Shown piece after piece: positions 18,670 through 29,721 of a stretch of DNA of 41,783 nucleotides; within the stretch, counting starts at the first letter, position 1; each line of letters opens with the position of its first letter. The notes under the pieces were generated by a model that did not search any database, was not told the DNA's origin, and saw only the letters and a list, made by a program, of their open reading frames with translations. Made by a program: the position numbers and the translations under genes. Origin of the DNA: Lactobacillaceae bacterium (GTDB lineage: Bacteria > Bacillota > Bacilli > Lactobacillales > Lactobacillaceae); the NCBI GenBank assembly GCA_031282325.1, contig JAITDY010000005.1, forward strand, positions 1 to 41,783, in the 5' to 3' direction.

Positions 18670-18734
18670 ACTATTAAACTAATAAAATATTTATGAAGAA
18701 TCCATTATATTTATTTAAATATAATCCACTTCTT

Positions 18735-21700
18735 TTAGAGATTTACTAAATCAACAACTTCATGAGCAGATAGAAAAATAATGTACTTATGCTTTACAAC
18801 GTATTCAGGATAAATTTCTTCTAATGAACGAGAATATAAATCTAACTGTCCTTTATAATTTTGAACTAATTTATTTATTCTTTGAGAAAATTCATTTGAA
18901 TTTTTGTTCTTAGGAAACCAATTCGTTTTGTAATCAAAAAGTGTAATTTCTTTTTTATTTTCATCGATGAAAAAGCCATCATACTGTCCATGAATTAGAA
19001 CTTGATCATCTTCATAAAAATTCCCGCTATTGCCTAATTCTGTAGCCGAAATTAAAAGTGAAAAGGCTCGTTCTCTTTGCAAGGTCTTTTGATTTTCTTT
19101 AATTTCACTTGCTAAAGAAGTATTTAAAAACCATTCAATATTATTCAAATTTACATCTCTATATTCTTTGGATAAATCTTTTAAATATTGTTCATTTATT
19201 TCCCTAGACCAATCAATTTTTTGTAAGACAGCATGAGTATCAGTACCAGCAATAGCAGCATCATTGATTTCAGGATTATCTTGCATAAATTGCGGGATTG
19301 CAATTTCATTATTGTCCATAAATGAATAACTAATTTTTTCATCTTCTAAATTACTTTCAAAAGCATTTTTGGCTTCAGATACACTAGCAGTTGCATTTAC
19401 ATTCGTTGCATCTTCAAAAAGATATTTTTGATTTAATTGTTCTTTAATATTTTCTATTTCTTTAGACGAAATTTGTAAAATATTTTTAGTATTTAAATAG
19501 TTATTTTGAATCAGTTGTTCATTCTGTTCTGAATTATTTTTTTGAAAAACTTCAATAGAAAAATTAATATCTGGACCAGGAACTGTTTTTTCAGGCATGG
19601 CATCTGATAATTTATTTGCTTGCAAAGCAGTTTGGCCAATACGAGTATGGTACAAAACCATACCCATAAAATCTAAATAATTATTAGTGTCCATTCTTTT
19701 ATTTAACGATATTGTCTGATCCCAAGTATTATCGACAGCGCCCCATTTTTCTTGGATTGTTTCCATAGGGGTTTGATCTTTTTTTATCGTATAAGAGCCA
19801 GAAACATAGAGCTGATTTTCTGCACGCGTTAAAGCAACATACAATAACCTCAATTCTTCTGATAGAGATCCCTGATTAAGATCTTGTACAATAAATGGAC
19901 GTGCAATTGATGATATTTTTATATTTTTATCGCGATCTACTACTTGAACTGATGCACCAGTTTTATTATCAAAAATAAAGATTTGATCCTTATCTCTGGT
20001 ATTAAATTTTTTGTTGCTATTAAACAAAAAAACAACTGGAAATTCTAATCCTTTCGAGGAATGAATCGTCATTAATTTCACGCCTTTATTCGCATTTGGT
20101 GGAATAACTTCAGCTATATCATTATTTTGATTCAACTGTAATTCAATATATCGAATGAATTGAAATAAACCAATAAAATTACTTCGAGAAAACTGCTTAG
20201 CTAATTCATATAAAGAATTCAAATTAGCTTCTCTTTGCGAACCGTTTTTCATTCCTGTAACAAATTCTAACCAATTAGTTCTTGAGTAGATTTCTAAAAT
20301 TAAATTATCAATTTTATTTTCTTGAGCACTTAAGATAAAATATTGTAAATCATTTAAAAATAATTCGATTTTAGGATTATTTTTTCTAGACTTTAAAACT
20401 GCATCATAAAAATCATCATTAAAGTCCGCATTCAATCTAATTTCAGATAATTCAATTTCATTTAATCCATACATTGGTGAACGTAAAACAGCAACCAAAG
20501 GAATATCTTGATGCGGGTTATCGACAATATTTAAATAATTTAAAATGATTGAAACTTCAATCGATTTATAATATCCATCTTGATTACTATAATTTACTGG
20601 TATATTTCTTAAGTTAAACTCCGCAATTAAATTATCAAATCCGTTTCGAGACCGCCCTAAAATGGCAATATCATTATATGAGTATTGACCATTAGCAACT
20701 ATTTCTTCAATCTTATCAACAACTTGTATAACTTGAGTGGGAGTTTCTGAATTTGATAATTCATCATCATTTTCCTCGCTTTGTTCGTCATTTTTATCTG
20801 AAAAAGAAAGTAAAAATTGAACTTGAGAATCTATTTTAGCTTTATTTTTATTTCCAAAGCGTAGATCGTGTCCATCATTTTTATAATCAACACCACCGAT
20901 TTTTTCATCCATAATGTAATCAAAAATTAAATTAGAAAAATCTAGGATATCTCTGGTGGAACGAAAATTATCTGATAATTGTAAAGCTTTATTATTGCTA
21001 TCGGGTAATAAATAATTTTTAAATCTATTATTAAATAATTCAGGTTCTGCCTGTCTAAAACGATAAATACTCTGCTTAATGTCACCAATGGCAAAAAGAT
21101 GATCTCCGGCAACATCCTCGATAATTTTTTCCTGTAGAGGATTTATATCTTGAAACTCATCGACCATAACTTCTACATATTGCTCTCTTATTAAACTTTG
21201 AACTTCTTTGTTTTCAACTAAATTAAGAGCATATCTTTCTAAATCAGAAAAATCAATTACCGAATCCTGAACTTTTCGATCATTAAATTCTTGGATAAAA
21301 TCTTTTAAAATTCTCACGATACTGTTTAAAATCTCTTTTGATTTATCACGAATAATTTTAGTATCAGCTTCATTTAAGAAAAATATTTCCTTTAAATTTG
21401 AAGATATTGCATCAACTTCTTTTTTTAAGATCTTGACTTCTTCTTTAAAAGGTTTGTATTCTTTTTTACTTACACTCGATAATTTTCCAATCTTGTCTGA
21501 TAAAACCTTTACGAGTAAATCCCAGTCTTTGTTTTCTAAAGCGTTAAGAATATTTTCTAGATATTCTTTAATCTGTGGGGTCTCCAATATTTTCCTAAAT
21601 ACTTCATCTTCACTATTTAAATCAGATTCTAACATTTCATATTTTGTTAATGCAGACTTCAATTTATTTTGTTCTGCTAAAACCAAATCTGATTCAAATA

Positions 21701-22388
21701 TTTTATTTAACTCCAAATTATAGTAATTGTATAAATCATTATCCATCCACTTTTCAAAATCTACTTTAGACATTGCTGTAGGATATAATTTATCAACAAT
21801 TAATTGTTTTAATCCATTTGGTTGTTCAAGGGTTCCAAAATTTCTTACTACATTTAAAAACCATTCATTTTCAGAAGATTTATAATAATTTCCAAATAAT
21901 TCATCAGTTACTTGATTGGCCAGCATTTTTTGTTGAACTGTATCACCCAATATTTGATAGCCCGGTTCTAAATCGACTTCTAAATAATCATAGTAATCAT
22001 CAATTATTGAACCAGCGAATGAATCAATTGTAGTTATTCGAGCTGAAGGTAAATAAACCAATTGTCTTTCAATTAGGCTAATTAAAGTAGAATTAACTGG
22101 TTTTTCTTTTCGAAGTCTGTCAACTTCCTCACGTAAACCCTGTTCAATTTTTATTTTCATCGATTCAGCAGCCTGTCTGGTAAAAGTAATAATAAGTAAT
22201 TCTTCTATATCTACATGCTGTTCAGAAATAGCTCTAATTACTCGATTAACAAGAGTGGCTGTTTTACCAGAGCCTGCTGATGCACTAACAATTAAACTTC
22301 CTCTGGAAACTTTATTTTTTTTAGAAGCATCTTCATATCCGATCGGATAGTCAATTATTTTTTGTTGATCAAGAGTTGCTTGAACCAT
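18735..22388 (-). CDS. addA: Helicase-exonuclease AddAB subunit A
   Basis: GSLIVSASAGSGKTATLVNRVI, YVEVMVDEFQDINPLQ, UvrD motifs, nuclease motif FDYKTN. Confidence 0.96.
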   Translation of the reverse strand: MVQATLDQQKIIDYPIGYEDASKKNKVSRGSLIVSASAGSGKTATLVNRVIRAISEQHVDIEELLIITFTRQAAESMKIKIEQGLREEVDRLRKEKPVNSTLISLIERQLVYLPSARITTIDSFAGSIIDDYYDYLEVDLEPGYQILGDTVQQKMLANQVTDELFGNYYKSSENEWFLNVVRNFGTLEQPNGLKQLIVDKLYPTAMSKVDFEKWMDNDLYNYYNLELNKIFESDLVLAEQNKLKSALTKYEMLESDLNSEDEVFRKILETPQIKEYLENILNALENKDWDLLVKVLSDKIGKLSSVSKKEYKPFKEEVKILKKEVDAISSNLKEIFFLNEADTKIIRDKSKEILNSIVRILKDFIQEFNDRKVQDSVIDFSDLERYALNLVENKEVQSLIREQYVEVMVDEFQDINPLQEKIIEDVAGDHLFAIGDIKQSIYRFRQAEPELFNNRFKNYLLPDSNNKALQLSDNFRSTRDILDFSNLIFDYIMDEKIGGVDYKNDGHDLRFGNKNKAKIDSQVQFLLSFSDKNDEQSEENDDELSNSETPTQVIQVVDKIEEIVANGQYSYNDIAILGRSRNGFDNLIAEFNLRNIPVNYSNQDGYYKSIEVSIILNYLNIVDNPHQDIPLVAVLRSPMYGLNEIELSEIRLNADFNDDFYDAVLKSRKNNPKIELFLNDLQYFILSAQENKIDNLILEIYSRTNWLEFVTGMKNGSQREANLNSLYELAKQFSRSNFIGLFQFIRYIELQLNQNNDIAEVIPPNANKGVKLMTIHSSKGLEFPVVFLFNSNKKFNTRDKDQIFIFDNKTGASVQVVDRDKNIKISSIARPFIVQDLNQGSLSEELRLLYVALTRAENQLYVSGSYTIKKDQTPMETIQEKWGAVDNTWDQTISLNKRMDTNNYLDFMGMVLYHTRIGQTALQANKLSDAMPEKTVPGPDINFSIEVFQKNNSEQNEQLIQNNYLNTKNILQISSKEIENIKEQLNQKYLFEDATNVNATASVSEAKNAFESNLEDEKISYSFMDNNEIAIPQFMQDNPEINDAAIAGTDTHAVLQKIDWSREINEQYLKDLSKEYRDVNLNNIEWFLNTSLASEIKENQKTLQRERAFSLLISATELGNSGNFYEDDQVLIHGQYDGFFIDENKKEITLFDYKTNWFPKNKNSNEFSQRINKLVQNYKGQLDLYSRSLEEIYPEYVVKHKYIIFLSAHEVVDLVNL

Positions 22389-25300
22389 TTGTTGCTCCTT
22401 TTTCTTTTTTCACTTGATTATATTTATCCCCTAATTGAACATCAAACCTTGTAATATCTTTATAATCAGAGTATTTAATTCCATTATTCTGTCCATCTTT
22501 ATATGGTGCAATATCAAACTCGCCATTTAATATTTTTTTTGAGGCAGATATAATTTTCTCTTGTGCTATTTGCATATAATTTTGTAAATCGCTAGATGAA
22601 ATTACACTAACTCTTTTGCTTCTTTTGCTTAAAGGAAATAAGCTAGTTTCTGGAATAACATTTTCATTTAAAGATAGCCCCGAAGCTTTATCATCGTTAT
22701 CAATATATTTAGTATCTCCCTTTCCATCGCCAATTGATAATATTTGTGGCTTATTTTCAGCCTTAATGTAATCAGTAACTTTTTTCTGTCTGATTGGTAA
22801 AAATACTGCAGCTTGAATATTTATTTCTCGGCTACTATCTAGGATAGAATCTGCTGCTTTCCAATATGTTATTAACTGTAAATCCAATCCCGCATTTAAC
22901 TTATTTAGTTCGAATTTTTTACCATTAGTTTTATAATCAAAAATTACATAATTATCATTGATACTATCAATTCGATCGATTTTTCCTCTTAGCTCAATAG
23001 ATTTATCAATTTTTAAGGCCGGTATTTTAGTAGCTTCGCTACTACCAAAGCTACCAAATTCTTGTTCTACGAATATAGTTTTATCGTTTGTTACTAAAGC
23101 AATATCTCGCATCTGCTTTAAAAATTTTTTTAGGTCTTTTTTTAAATAAATTTCAATGGTTTTATTTTCTTCATTAGAAGCTAAAACTTTTAAAGCAGGG
23201 TTCTCATTGATCATTAAATCTAATTGAACACTATTATCGAATAATTGATTAAATTCAGATTCATCACTGTAATCTTTTAAGGACTGGTCATTATTTCTCA
23301 GTACATTAAAAACACTTTGCAAACCTGCATGAAAATAACTACCAATATTAGCAGTATTTATTTCTTGTTTAACTCTTTTATTTATTTTTAATCCATATTT
23401 CAAGAAATAATCGTACGGATTCCTATAGTACTGCTCAATTCCTGAAATTGAAATATTAATTAGATCACCAAAAAGCTGTTTGGCAATTTCTGAACCAATA
23501 TACACAACATCATTATTGTAATCAACAAAAAGATTTTGCTTTAGTTTCAATTCTTTAATAATTGTACTTAAATTTAATAAATTATTTCTTTTTAATGCCA
23601 AAAGGTGTCCATTTAATATATTTATCGAATAACTTCTATCTATTAATTCTTTAATATTTTCAGGATGAATACTATACCTATTTATCTCAACATCAAAGAC
23701 AGCTGCTAATCTTTTAACATATTGGGACATTTCTAATTTAACGCCTGATGAATCAGCATTTGAAAATGAAATATATATTTTTTCATTGGAAGTTAATAGG
23801 GCTTGGTAAAATAACAAATTTTCTGAGGCCATTTTTTGTTTAGATGAATCCTGCAAATATTTATTACTAAATAATTCCTTTTTAAAAATAAATTCCCTAT
23901 CTAAGTCATTAATAATTGATTTTGTTTTACTTATAGCTGGAATAGCTTGGCTTGTTGCTCCGATCATAAAAGTTACTTTATAAGTAGTAGATTGAACCGC
24001 TCCGCTTTCAGAAATTCTAACGCCGTCTAATTTATTAGGTACGCCAGTAAAACTGGAGATTGAAAAACTAGATTTAATTATATTAATCATAGTTTCTTTT
24101 TCAAAATTATTTGAGCCATACAAAAAAACAATTTCGTCAGCTAGCTTTACAAAATTATTCCAAACCTCTTGTTCGGTTTCAGAACTCTGTTTATTTATTA
24201 CCCCTTTAGATATTAAAAATTGAATAAAACTAGTTAAAAAATCGTAATTAGTATCACTATTTTTTATAATATTTTTTAATTCAAGAATTAATTCTTGAAT
24301 AAATGTTTTTAATTCATTTGCATTTTCATTTATTTTTTGAGATAAAAACGAAGAACTAATTTCTTCTTCATCAAAATTATAATCAGTTTTATAAAGTTGA
24401 AAAGTATCTATAGAATTCCAATCAAAATTGATATTTTGGCTTAATAAATAATTTTCAACCAAATATAAGGTATTCAAAAACTTATCGCGTGACCAGTTTT
24501 CAGGAATCAACAGTCCTGTTTTTAAAACACACATTAAATCATTATATTGAAAATTTAAAAAACCATGAGTTAATATTCCATTAATTAACTCAGCAATCGG
24601 ATGAATATTCATTTTACTATCTAAATCTAGAAATATTGGAATATTATATTGATTAAAAAAATTTTGTACGATACTAGAATATGGATTTAAATCTCTAGCT
24701 AAAATTAAAATATCTTTATATCTAATAGTTCCATCCTTGGTAATTTTTTTAATTTCGTTGGCTACAAACTCTAACTCTGCTTCTTTAGTATCGGATGATA
24801 TTATTTTTAAATCACTAATACTTTTATTGCCGGAATATCCCTGATTCTCTAATTCAGTCCATACTTGTTCTATTTTTTCTATGGTATCGGAAATATTACG
24901 TTTTTCCGCTATAAATTCACTTTTTCCACCTAGTTGTTTAACCAATTGATTGGGCTTATAAAAAAGTTGCCCTTCTGTAAAATCTGTTTCATTGCCAATT
25001 AATCCAATAGTTACATCAGTTTTTTGAGAAATAGCTAAAATAACTCTCTTTTCGGATTCAGTAAAATTTGAAAAACCTTCAAAATAAAAATGCATATTTG
25101 AAAAATAACTATTATTTTCATTAAAAAAATTCGCCAAATAATCCAACGTATCATTTAAAAGCATTATTTCTTTTTCTTGAAAAACTTCATTTACCAGACT
25201 TAATAAATTACTAAGTGATAATAATTTCATTGAAAGTGAGTCAGTTGCGTTTTTTGAAGCGCTAATTAATTCTGATGAACTAATTGATGAGTTTTTAAAT

Positions 25301-25701
25301 TCTTTAATTTGTGTTGCTAATTGCTCAATAAAACCAAACCTATTTTTCATTCGCTGAAAATTTTTCATTTCATTAGGGTGTTCATTTAATAGTGTTAGAA
25401 TTATTAATTTTAATCCGGCATCTGAAATAATTTTTTTATGAATTTTATTATTTAAAAAAACTTTTGTTAATCTAGATAAGGAATAAACCTCTGGCTGTCT
25501 TCCAACGAGAATATCTTTATTTTCATGACGCAACGCCGATATTTTTCTAATTATATCTACTTCAGCATCGAATTTTACATGGTTAGGAACAATATAAAAA
25601 AATCTATCGTTGGTATCTTCTGAATTTTGTTCTGCAATTCTATTTAAAATTACTTTTCTAAAATCAGTTAATCCATTTCCTCTTAAAAACTTAATCGACA
25701 T
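22369..25701 (-). CDS. addB: Helicase-exonuclease AddAB subunit B (RexB type)
   Basis: 1110 aa, overlaps addA start; C-terminal nuclease motif VIFDYKTNGKKFELNKLNAGLDLQLITYW. Confidence 0.93.
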   Translation of the reverse strand: MSIKFLRGNGLTDFRKVILNRIAEQNSEDTNDRFFYIVPNHVKFDAEVDIIRKISALRHENKDILVGRQPEVYSLSRLTKVFLNNKIHKKIISDAGLKLIILTLLNEHPNEMKNFQRMKNRFGFIEQLATQIKEFKNSSISSSELISASKNATDSLSMKLLSLSNLLSLVNEVFQEKEIMLLNDTLDYLANFFNENNSYFSNMHFYFEGFSNFTESEKRVILAISQKTDVTIGLIGNETDFTEGQLFYKPNQLVKQLGGKSEFIAEKRNISDTIEKIEQVWTELENQGYSGNKSISDLKIISSDTKEAELEFVANEIKKITKDGTIRYKDILILARDLNPYSSIVQNFFNQYNIPIFLDLDSKMNIHPIAELINGILTHGFLNFQYNDLMCVLKTGLLIPENWSRDKFLNTLYLVENYLLSQNINFDWNSIDTFQLYKTDYNFDEEEISSSFLSQKINENANELKTFIQELILELKNIIKNSDTNYDFLTSFIQFLISKGVINKQSSETEQEVWNNFVKLADEIVFLYGSNNFEKETMINIIKSSFSISSFTGVPNKLDGVRISESGAVQSTTYKVTFMIGATSQAIPAISKTKSIINDLDREFIFKKELFSNKYLQDSSKQKMASENLLFYQALLTSNEKIYISFSNADSSGVKLEMSQYVKRLAAVFDVEINRYSIHPENIKELIDRSYSINILNGHLLALKRNNLLNLSTIIKELKLKQNLFVDYNNDVVYIGSEIAKQLFGDLINISISGIEQYYRNPYDYFLKYGLKINKRVKQEINTANIGSYFHAGLQSVFNVLRNNDQSLKDYSDESEFNQLFDNSVQLDLMINENPALKVLASNEENKTIEIYLKKDLKKFLKQMRDIALVTNDKTIFVEQEFGSFGSSEATKIPALKIDKSIELRGKIDRIDSINDNYVIFDYKTNGKKFELNKLNAGLDLQLITYWKAADSILDSSREINIQAAVFLPIRQKKVTDYIKAENKPQILSIGDGKGDTKYIDNDDKASGLSLNENVIPETSLFPLSKRSKRVSVISSSDLQNYMQIAQEKIISASKKILNGEFDIAPYKDGQNNGIKYSDYKDITRFDVQLGDKYNQVKKEKGATNGSSNS

Positions 25702-25805
25702 GTTTTTATCCTAGCATAAAAAGACAATACAACCTATGGACAAATTATGTAAAAAAATGGAAATTGAATATAAACAATTTCCATTTTTTATGCTTAAAAA
25801 ATTAA

Positions 25806-26519
25806 TTATGCTTCAAGAATCTTTTTGTCGATAATTTTCAAATCTGAATCTAAATCGTAAACCCAAGGTTGTCCGTTAGCAATTTCAACACCCAATATAT
25901 CATCATCTGATATATCTTCAATATGTTTTACAAGAGCACGCAACGAATTTCCGTGGGCTGCAATAATTACATTTTTACCATTTTTCAAATCTTTAGAAAT
26001 ATTTGATTCCCAATATGGAAGAACACGTTCTAAAGTAACTTTTAGATTTTCACCTAATGGAATTTGTTCCTCAGGAACATCATGATATCGACGATCGATT
26101 GCTGGATAACTTTTACCATTAACTTCTACGCTTTCAACAGAATGCTCTAGTAATGGTGGTAAGGTATCATATGAACGACGCCACTGTAAAACTTGTTCAT
26201 CACCATATTTAGCAGCTGCATCGGCTTTATTTAACCCTTGCAGTGCTCCATAATGACGTTCGTTTAATTGCCAAGCTTTCTCTTCAGGAATCCACAATTG
26301 TCCTGCTTCTTCAAGTGCTAAATGTAAAGTAGTGATTGCTCGAGTAAGAACCGATGTGTAAGCTTTGTCAAACTGATAACCTTCTTTTAACAAAGCAGCT
26401 CCCGCTTTTTTAGCTTGATCAATTCCAGTTTCTGATAATTTTGTGTCTACCCATCCATTGAATAGGTTTAATGCATTCCATTCACTTTGTCCGTGACGGA
26501 TTAAAACAAGTTTTGCCAT
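25806..26519 (-). CDS. gpmA: 2,3-bisphosphoglycerate-dependent phosphoglycerate mutase
   Basis: [59 protein letters not shown]. Confidence 0.98.
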   Translation of the reverse strand: MAKLVLIRHGQSEWNALNLFNGWVDTKLSETGIDQAKKAGAALLKEGYQFDKAYTSVLTRAITTLHLALEEAGQLWIPEEKAWQLNERHYGALQGLNKADAAAKYGDEQVLQWRRSYDTLPPLLEHSVESVEVNGKSYPAIDRRYHDVPEEQIPLGENLKVTLERVLPYWESNISKDLKNGKNVIIAAHGNSLRALVKHIEDISDDDILGVEIANGQPWVYDLDSDLKIIDKKILEA

Positions 26520-26554
26520 AATTTCTCCTTATTTACATAACTTATTATAAAACA

Positions 26555-27880
26555 TTAGTGAATTAAATAACGATACCATGCTTCTAATGGATTCCAATTC
26601 TCTTTGCTAGATTCTAAAGGAGATAATTTAATTTTCAACCCACTGTTAACACCGTATACTTTTTTTAGATTTTTTACATTATTAATTGAAGTTTTAAAAA
26701 CATCTTTTTTACTAACTGATGATAGACTACGATTATATGAAAAACCATTTGCTGAAATATTAGCAACCTTTTTTTCATTGATCCAAATATTTATCGGTTT
26801 AGACAAACCTAAATCAATTGTTTCTTTTTCAGTAGATAAGAATGATATTTTCTCAGCTCCCTTGACTGATTCTCCAATTTTATAATTTAAAAATTGTCCT
26901 TTAGAATCCGCTGATTCTAATGCTAATAAAGTTTTCTCCCAAGTAGCACTCGGATCATTCATATCAGAACCATTCATTACAATTGAAATATAGTTTTGTA
27001 AATTATTTTTTTGAAAAAACAAACCAACCAACACGGATCCTGCTTTCTTGGAAGATCCAGTTTTAGCAGCAAGTAATTTATAATCATTCACACCTAAAAA
27101 TCCTCTGATTGAACTGGTAGTTGTTAAAAAAGTTTGTACCAATCCTAATTTATTTTGAGGGAATTCAATTTCAGATTGTTGCATTATATTGCTTACTTCC
27201 GGAAATTTTTTAAATAGATTATAAGATAGGGTTGCTAGGGCCGAGGCAGAAATTTCATTTTCTGAATCATCACTAACATTATTTAATTTAAGGCTTCCAA
27301 TTAAATCTCCATTTCTTAATCCTGATGCATTGTAAAACTTATATTGATCAATTGGAAGTTTCATTTCCTTAGCAGTTTGATTCATTAATTTTGCAAATTC
27401 ATCTGGGCTGCCAGAAATAAAATTGCCTATAGCCATAGCAGAAGCATTCGCTGATACATCTAACATTGATATCAACAAATTTTTTATTGTATATGTATCG
27501 TCACTATATAAAGGAACATTGGCTAGTCCATCAGTAAGTGATAATTCTGAAATATCATTACTTATTTTTACTCGATCATTCCATGATATTTTTCCTTTTT
27601 TAATTTCTGAATACAAAATATAAGCCGTCATTAGTTTAGCGGTTGATGCCATCGGAAGCATTTTATTTGAATCTTTTTGAGCAATAATTTGTCCATTACT
27701 CATACTAACAACTGTTGATGATTTAGCATTTAAATTTTGAAATTCAATTGGAGACGCATCTAATATTGGGGATTTTAGATTTGTTTTAGTTTTGATATTA
27801 ACCATAACGCCAATAAAAAAACTAACAATAAAAAAAGTGACAAAGAACCCTAAAATGTACTTCAAAAATTTATTTTTCAT
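26555..27880 (-). CDS. D-alanyl-D-alanine carboxypeptidase (PBP5 family)
   Basis: MASTAKLMTAYI (SxxK), SAN motif region (VSANASAMAIGN), KTGSSKKAGS (KTG). Confidence 0.92.
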   Translation of the reverse strand: MKNKFLKYILGFFVTFFIVSFFIGVMVNIKTKTNLKSPILDASPIEFQNLNAKSSTVVSMSNGQIIAQKDSNKMLPMASTAKLMTAYILYSEIKKGKISWNDRVKISNDISELSLTDGLANVPLYSDDTYTIKNLLISMLDVSANASAMAIGNFISGSPDEFAKLMNQTAKEMKLPIDQYKFYNASGLRNGDLIGSLKLNNVSDDSENEISASALATLSYNLFKKFPEVSNIMQQSEIEFPQNKLGLVQTFLTTTSSIRGFLGVNDYKLLAAKTGSSKKAGSVLVGLFFQKNNLQNYISIVMNGSDMNDPSATWEKTLLALESADSKGQFLNYKIGESVKGAEKISFLSTEKETIDLGLSKPINIWINEKKVANISANGFSYNRSLSSVSKKDVFKTSINNVKNLKKVYGVNSGLKIKLSPLESSKENWNPLEAWYRYLIH

Positions 27881-27881
27881 T

Positions 27882-29024
27882 TTATTTACCGTCCTCAAGA
27901 TTAATTGGTAAAGTAATTATAAAACTGGTTAACTTCTTGTCTGATTTTACATCTATTTTCCCATGATGTTGTAAAACGATTCCTTTTACAATTGCCAGCC
28001 CTAATCCCGTACCGGAAATTTCTTTATTACGAGATTTATCAACTCGATAAAAACGATCAAATAATTTCTTAGTATCAGATTTAGATATCATTTCTCCATC
28101 GTTTTGAACATAAATAACTACTTTATTTTTTTTAACAGTTGCCATTAATTTAATAAATGTTGCACCAATAGCGTATTTAAATGAATTATTAATTAAATTC
28201 ATCATCACTCTAGCCATTTTTTCTGGATCAGCTTTTATTTCGATATTGTTGGGATTAGTGTAGCTTTCCATGGTAATCATTTGCTCTTTAGATTGAATTT
28301 CAAATTGTGCAACTAGTTGATCTAAGAAATCAGTAATATTCATTTTTTGAAGATTTAAATCATTGGAATTTTTATCAAATGTTTGTGTATATTCGAATAA
28401 ATCACTAATCATTTTTTTCATTAAATTAGCTTGTCGATAAGCGCTATTGACTACTTCTTGCATTTTAGACTTGGGCGGTTTTTTTTCTGATTGCATCATT
28501 TCTAAACCCAAAATAATTGAAGTAAGTGGCGTTCTTAAATCGTGAGAAATATTTCCAATTAATTCCCTTTGCAAAACTTCATTAGAATGTTCATCTTCAA
28601 TAACTTGTTGCCTACTAGCAGTTAAGGCATTTACTTGATTAATTAATTCTTTAACATCTTTTTGAGCAATTCTAAACTTAATCGGTTCAATTACATTCTG
28701 CTCATGCATTGCTTTAATTTGTTTAGTCATAATTTGGATTTGGATTTGCTGTAATTGTTTCAATGTAAGCCAAGCTGCAAAAAGAGCCGATCCTAAGATC
28801 AGTAAAAATAAAATCCATGTTTTCCAATTCAAAAATGACAAATTATTGAAATTTAAAAAATCTTTAGAGTCAGGCAGTAAAATACCCTTTCTTTGTATTG
28901 ATATATTTCCAGAAAATAAATGTGTTAAAAAAGAGTAGGCTGGAATATCTATTAATAATAATATTAAAAAAATTGATACTCCATAAGTAATCAATCTTGT
29001 TAATTCTTTACTCGATAAGTTCAT
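27882..29024 (-). CDS. Sensor histidine kinase
   Basis: ELIGNISHDLRTPLTSI, MMNLINNSFKYA, GTGLGLAIVKGIV. Confidence 0.95.
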   Translation of the reverse strand: MNLSSKELTRLITYGVSIFLILLLIDIPAYSFLTHLFSGNISIQRKGILLPDSKDFLNFNNLSFLNWKTWILFLLILGSALFAAWLTLKQLQQIQIQIMTKQIKAMHEQNVIEPIKFRIAQKDVKELINQVNALTASRQQVIEDEHSNEVLQRELIGNISHDLRTPLTSIILGLEMMQSEKKPPKSKMQEVVNSAYRQANLMKKMISDLFEYTQTFDKNSNDLNLQKMNITDFLDQLVAQFEIQSKEQMITMESYTNPNNIEIKADPEKMARVMMNLINNSFKYAIGATFIKLMATVKKNKVVIYVQNDGEMISKSDTKKLFDRFYRVDKSRNKEISGTGLGLAIVKGIVLQHHGKIDVKSDKKLTSFIITLPINLEDGK

Positions 29025-29027
29025 ACC

Positions 29028-29720
29028 TTAAATTTCTACTTTATATCCTACGCCCCATACAGTTTGAACAACTTCATCCCCTTTAGTCGCATCTTTAATT
29101 TTGTCACGCAAATGAGAAACATGAACCATAACTGTTTTGGCAGACATAACAGTTTCAGTCTTCCAAACACGTTCAAAAATTTCATCGGCAGAAAAAACTC
29201 GATTAGGATGACTCGATAATAAATATAAAATGCCAAATTCTAAATTAGTTAGTTGAATTGTTTCACCAGCAAGAGTTTTAACTACATGAGAATCTTTATT
29301 AATGGTAATTGCACCTAAGTCTAGAACTTCAGGAGTTGCTTCTTTAACTTCATTAGACGAGCGACGTAAAAGACTCCTAACTCGCGCCATGACTTCAAGT
29401 GCGCTAAAGGGTTTAGTGACATAATCATCAGCACCTTTCATCAGTCCCTGAACACGTTCTAATTCTGATGTTCTGGCAGACACAATCATGACTGGTATAT
29501 TTGAGTCTTTTCTAATTGTATTCAATACTTCCAGACCATCAATTGATCCTGGTAAGTTTAGATCTAGTATTAATAAAGCAATATCCGGATTTGTATTAAA
29601 TTTACTAATTGCTTCTTCACCATTGATAGCAGTTACCGGAGTGTACCCTTCATTTTCTAAATAAAGATTAAAAGTATCTGAAATATCTTTTTCGTCTTCA
29701 ACAACCAATATCTTAACCAT
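29028..29720 (-). CDS. OmpR-family response regulator
   Basis: MVKILVVEDEKDISDTF...LLILDLNLPG...KGADDYVTKPFSALEVMARV; winged helix C-terminal. Confidence 0.95.
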   Translation of the reverse strand: MVKILVVEDEKDISDTFNLYLENEGYTPVTAINGEEAISKFNTNPDIALLILDLNLPGSIDGLEVLNTIRKDSNIPVMIVSARTSELERVQGLMKGADDYVTKPFSALEVMARVRSLLRRSSNEVKEATPEVLDLGAITINKDSHVVKTLAGETIQLTNLEFGILYLLSSHPNRVFSADEIFERVWKTETVMSAKTVMVHVSHLRDKIKDATKGDEVVQTVWGVGYKVEI

Positions 29721-29721
29721 T

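Noticed and set aside
29048-29236. 62-aa minus ORF inside the response regulator
   Set aside because: Alternate frame of a well-supported response regulator gene.
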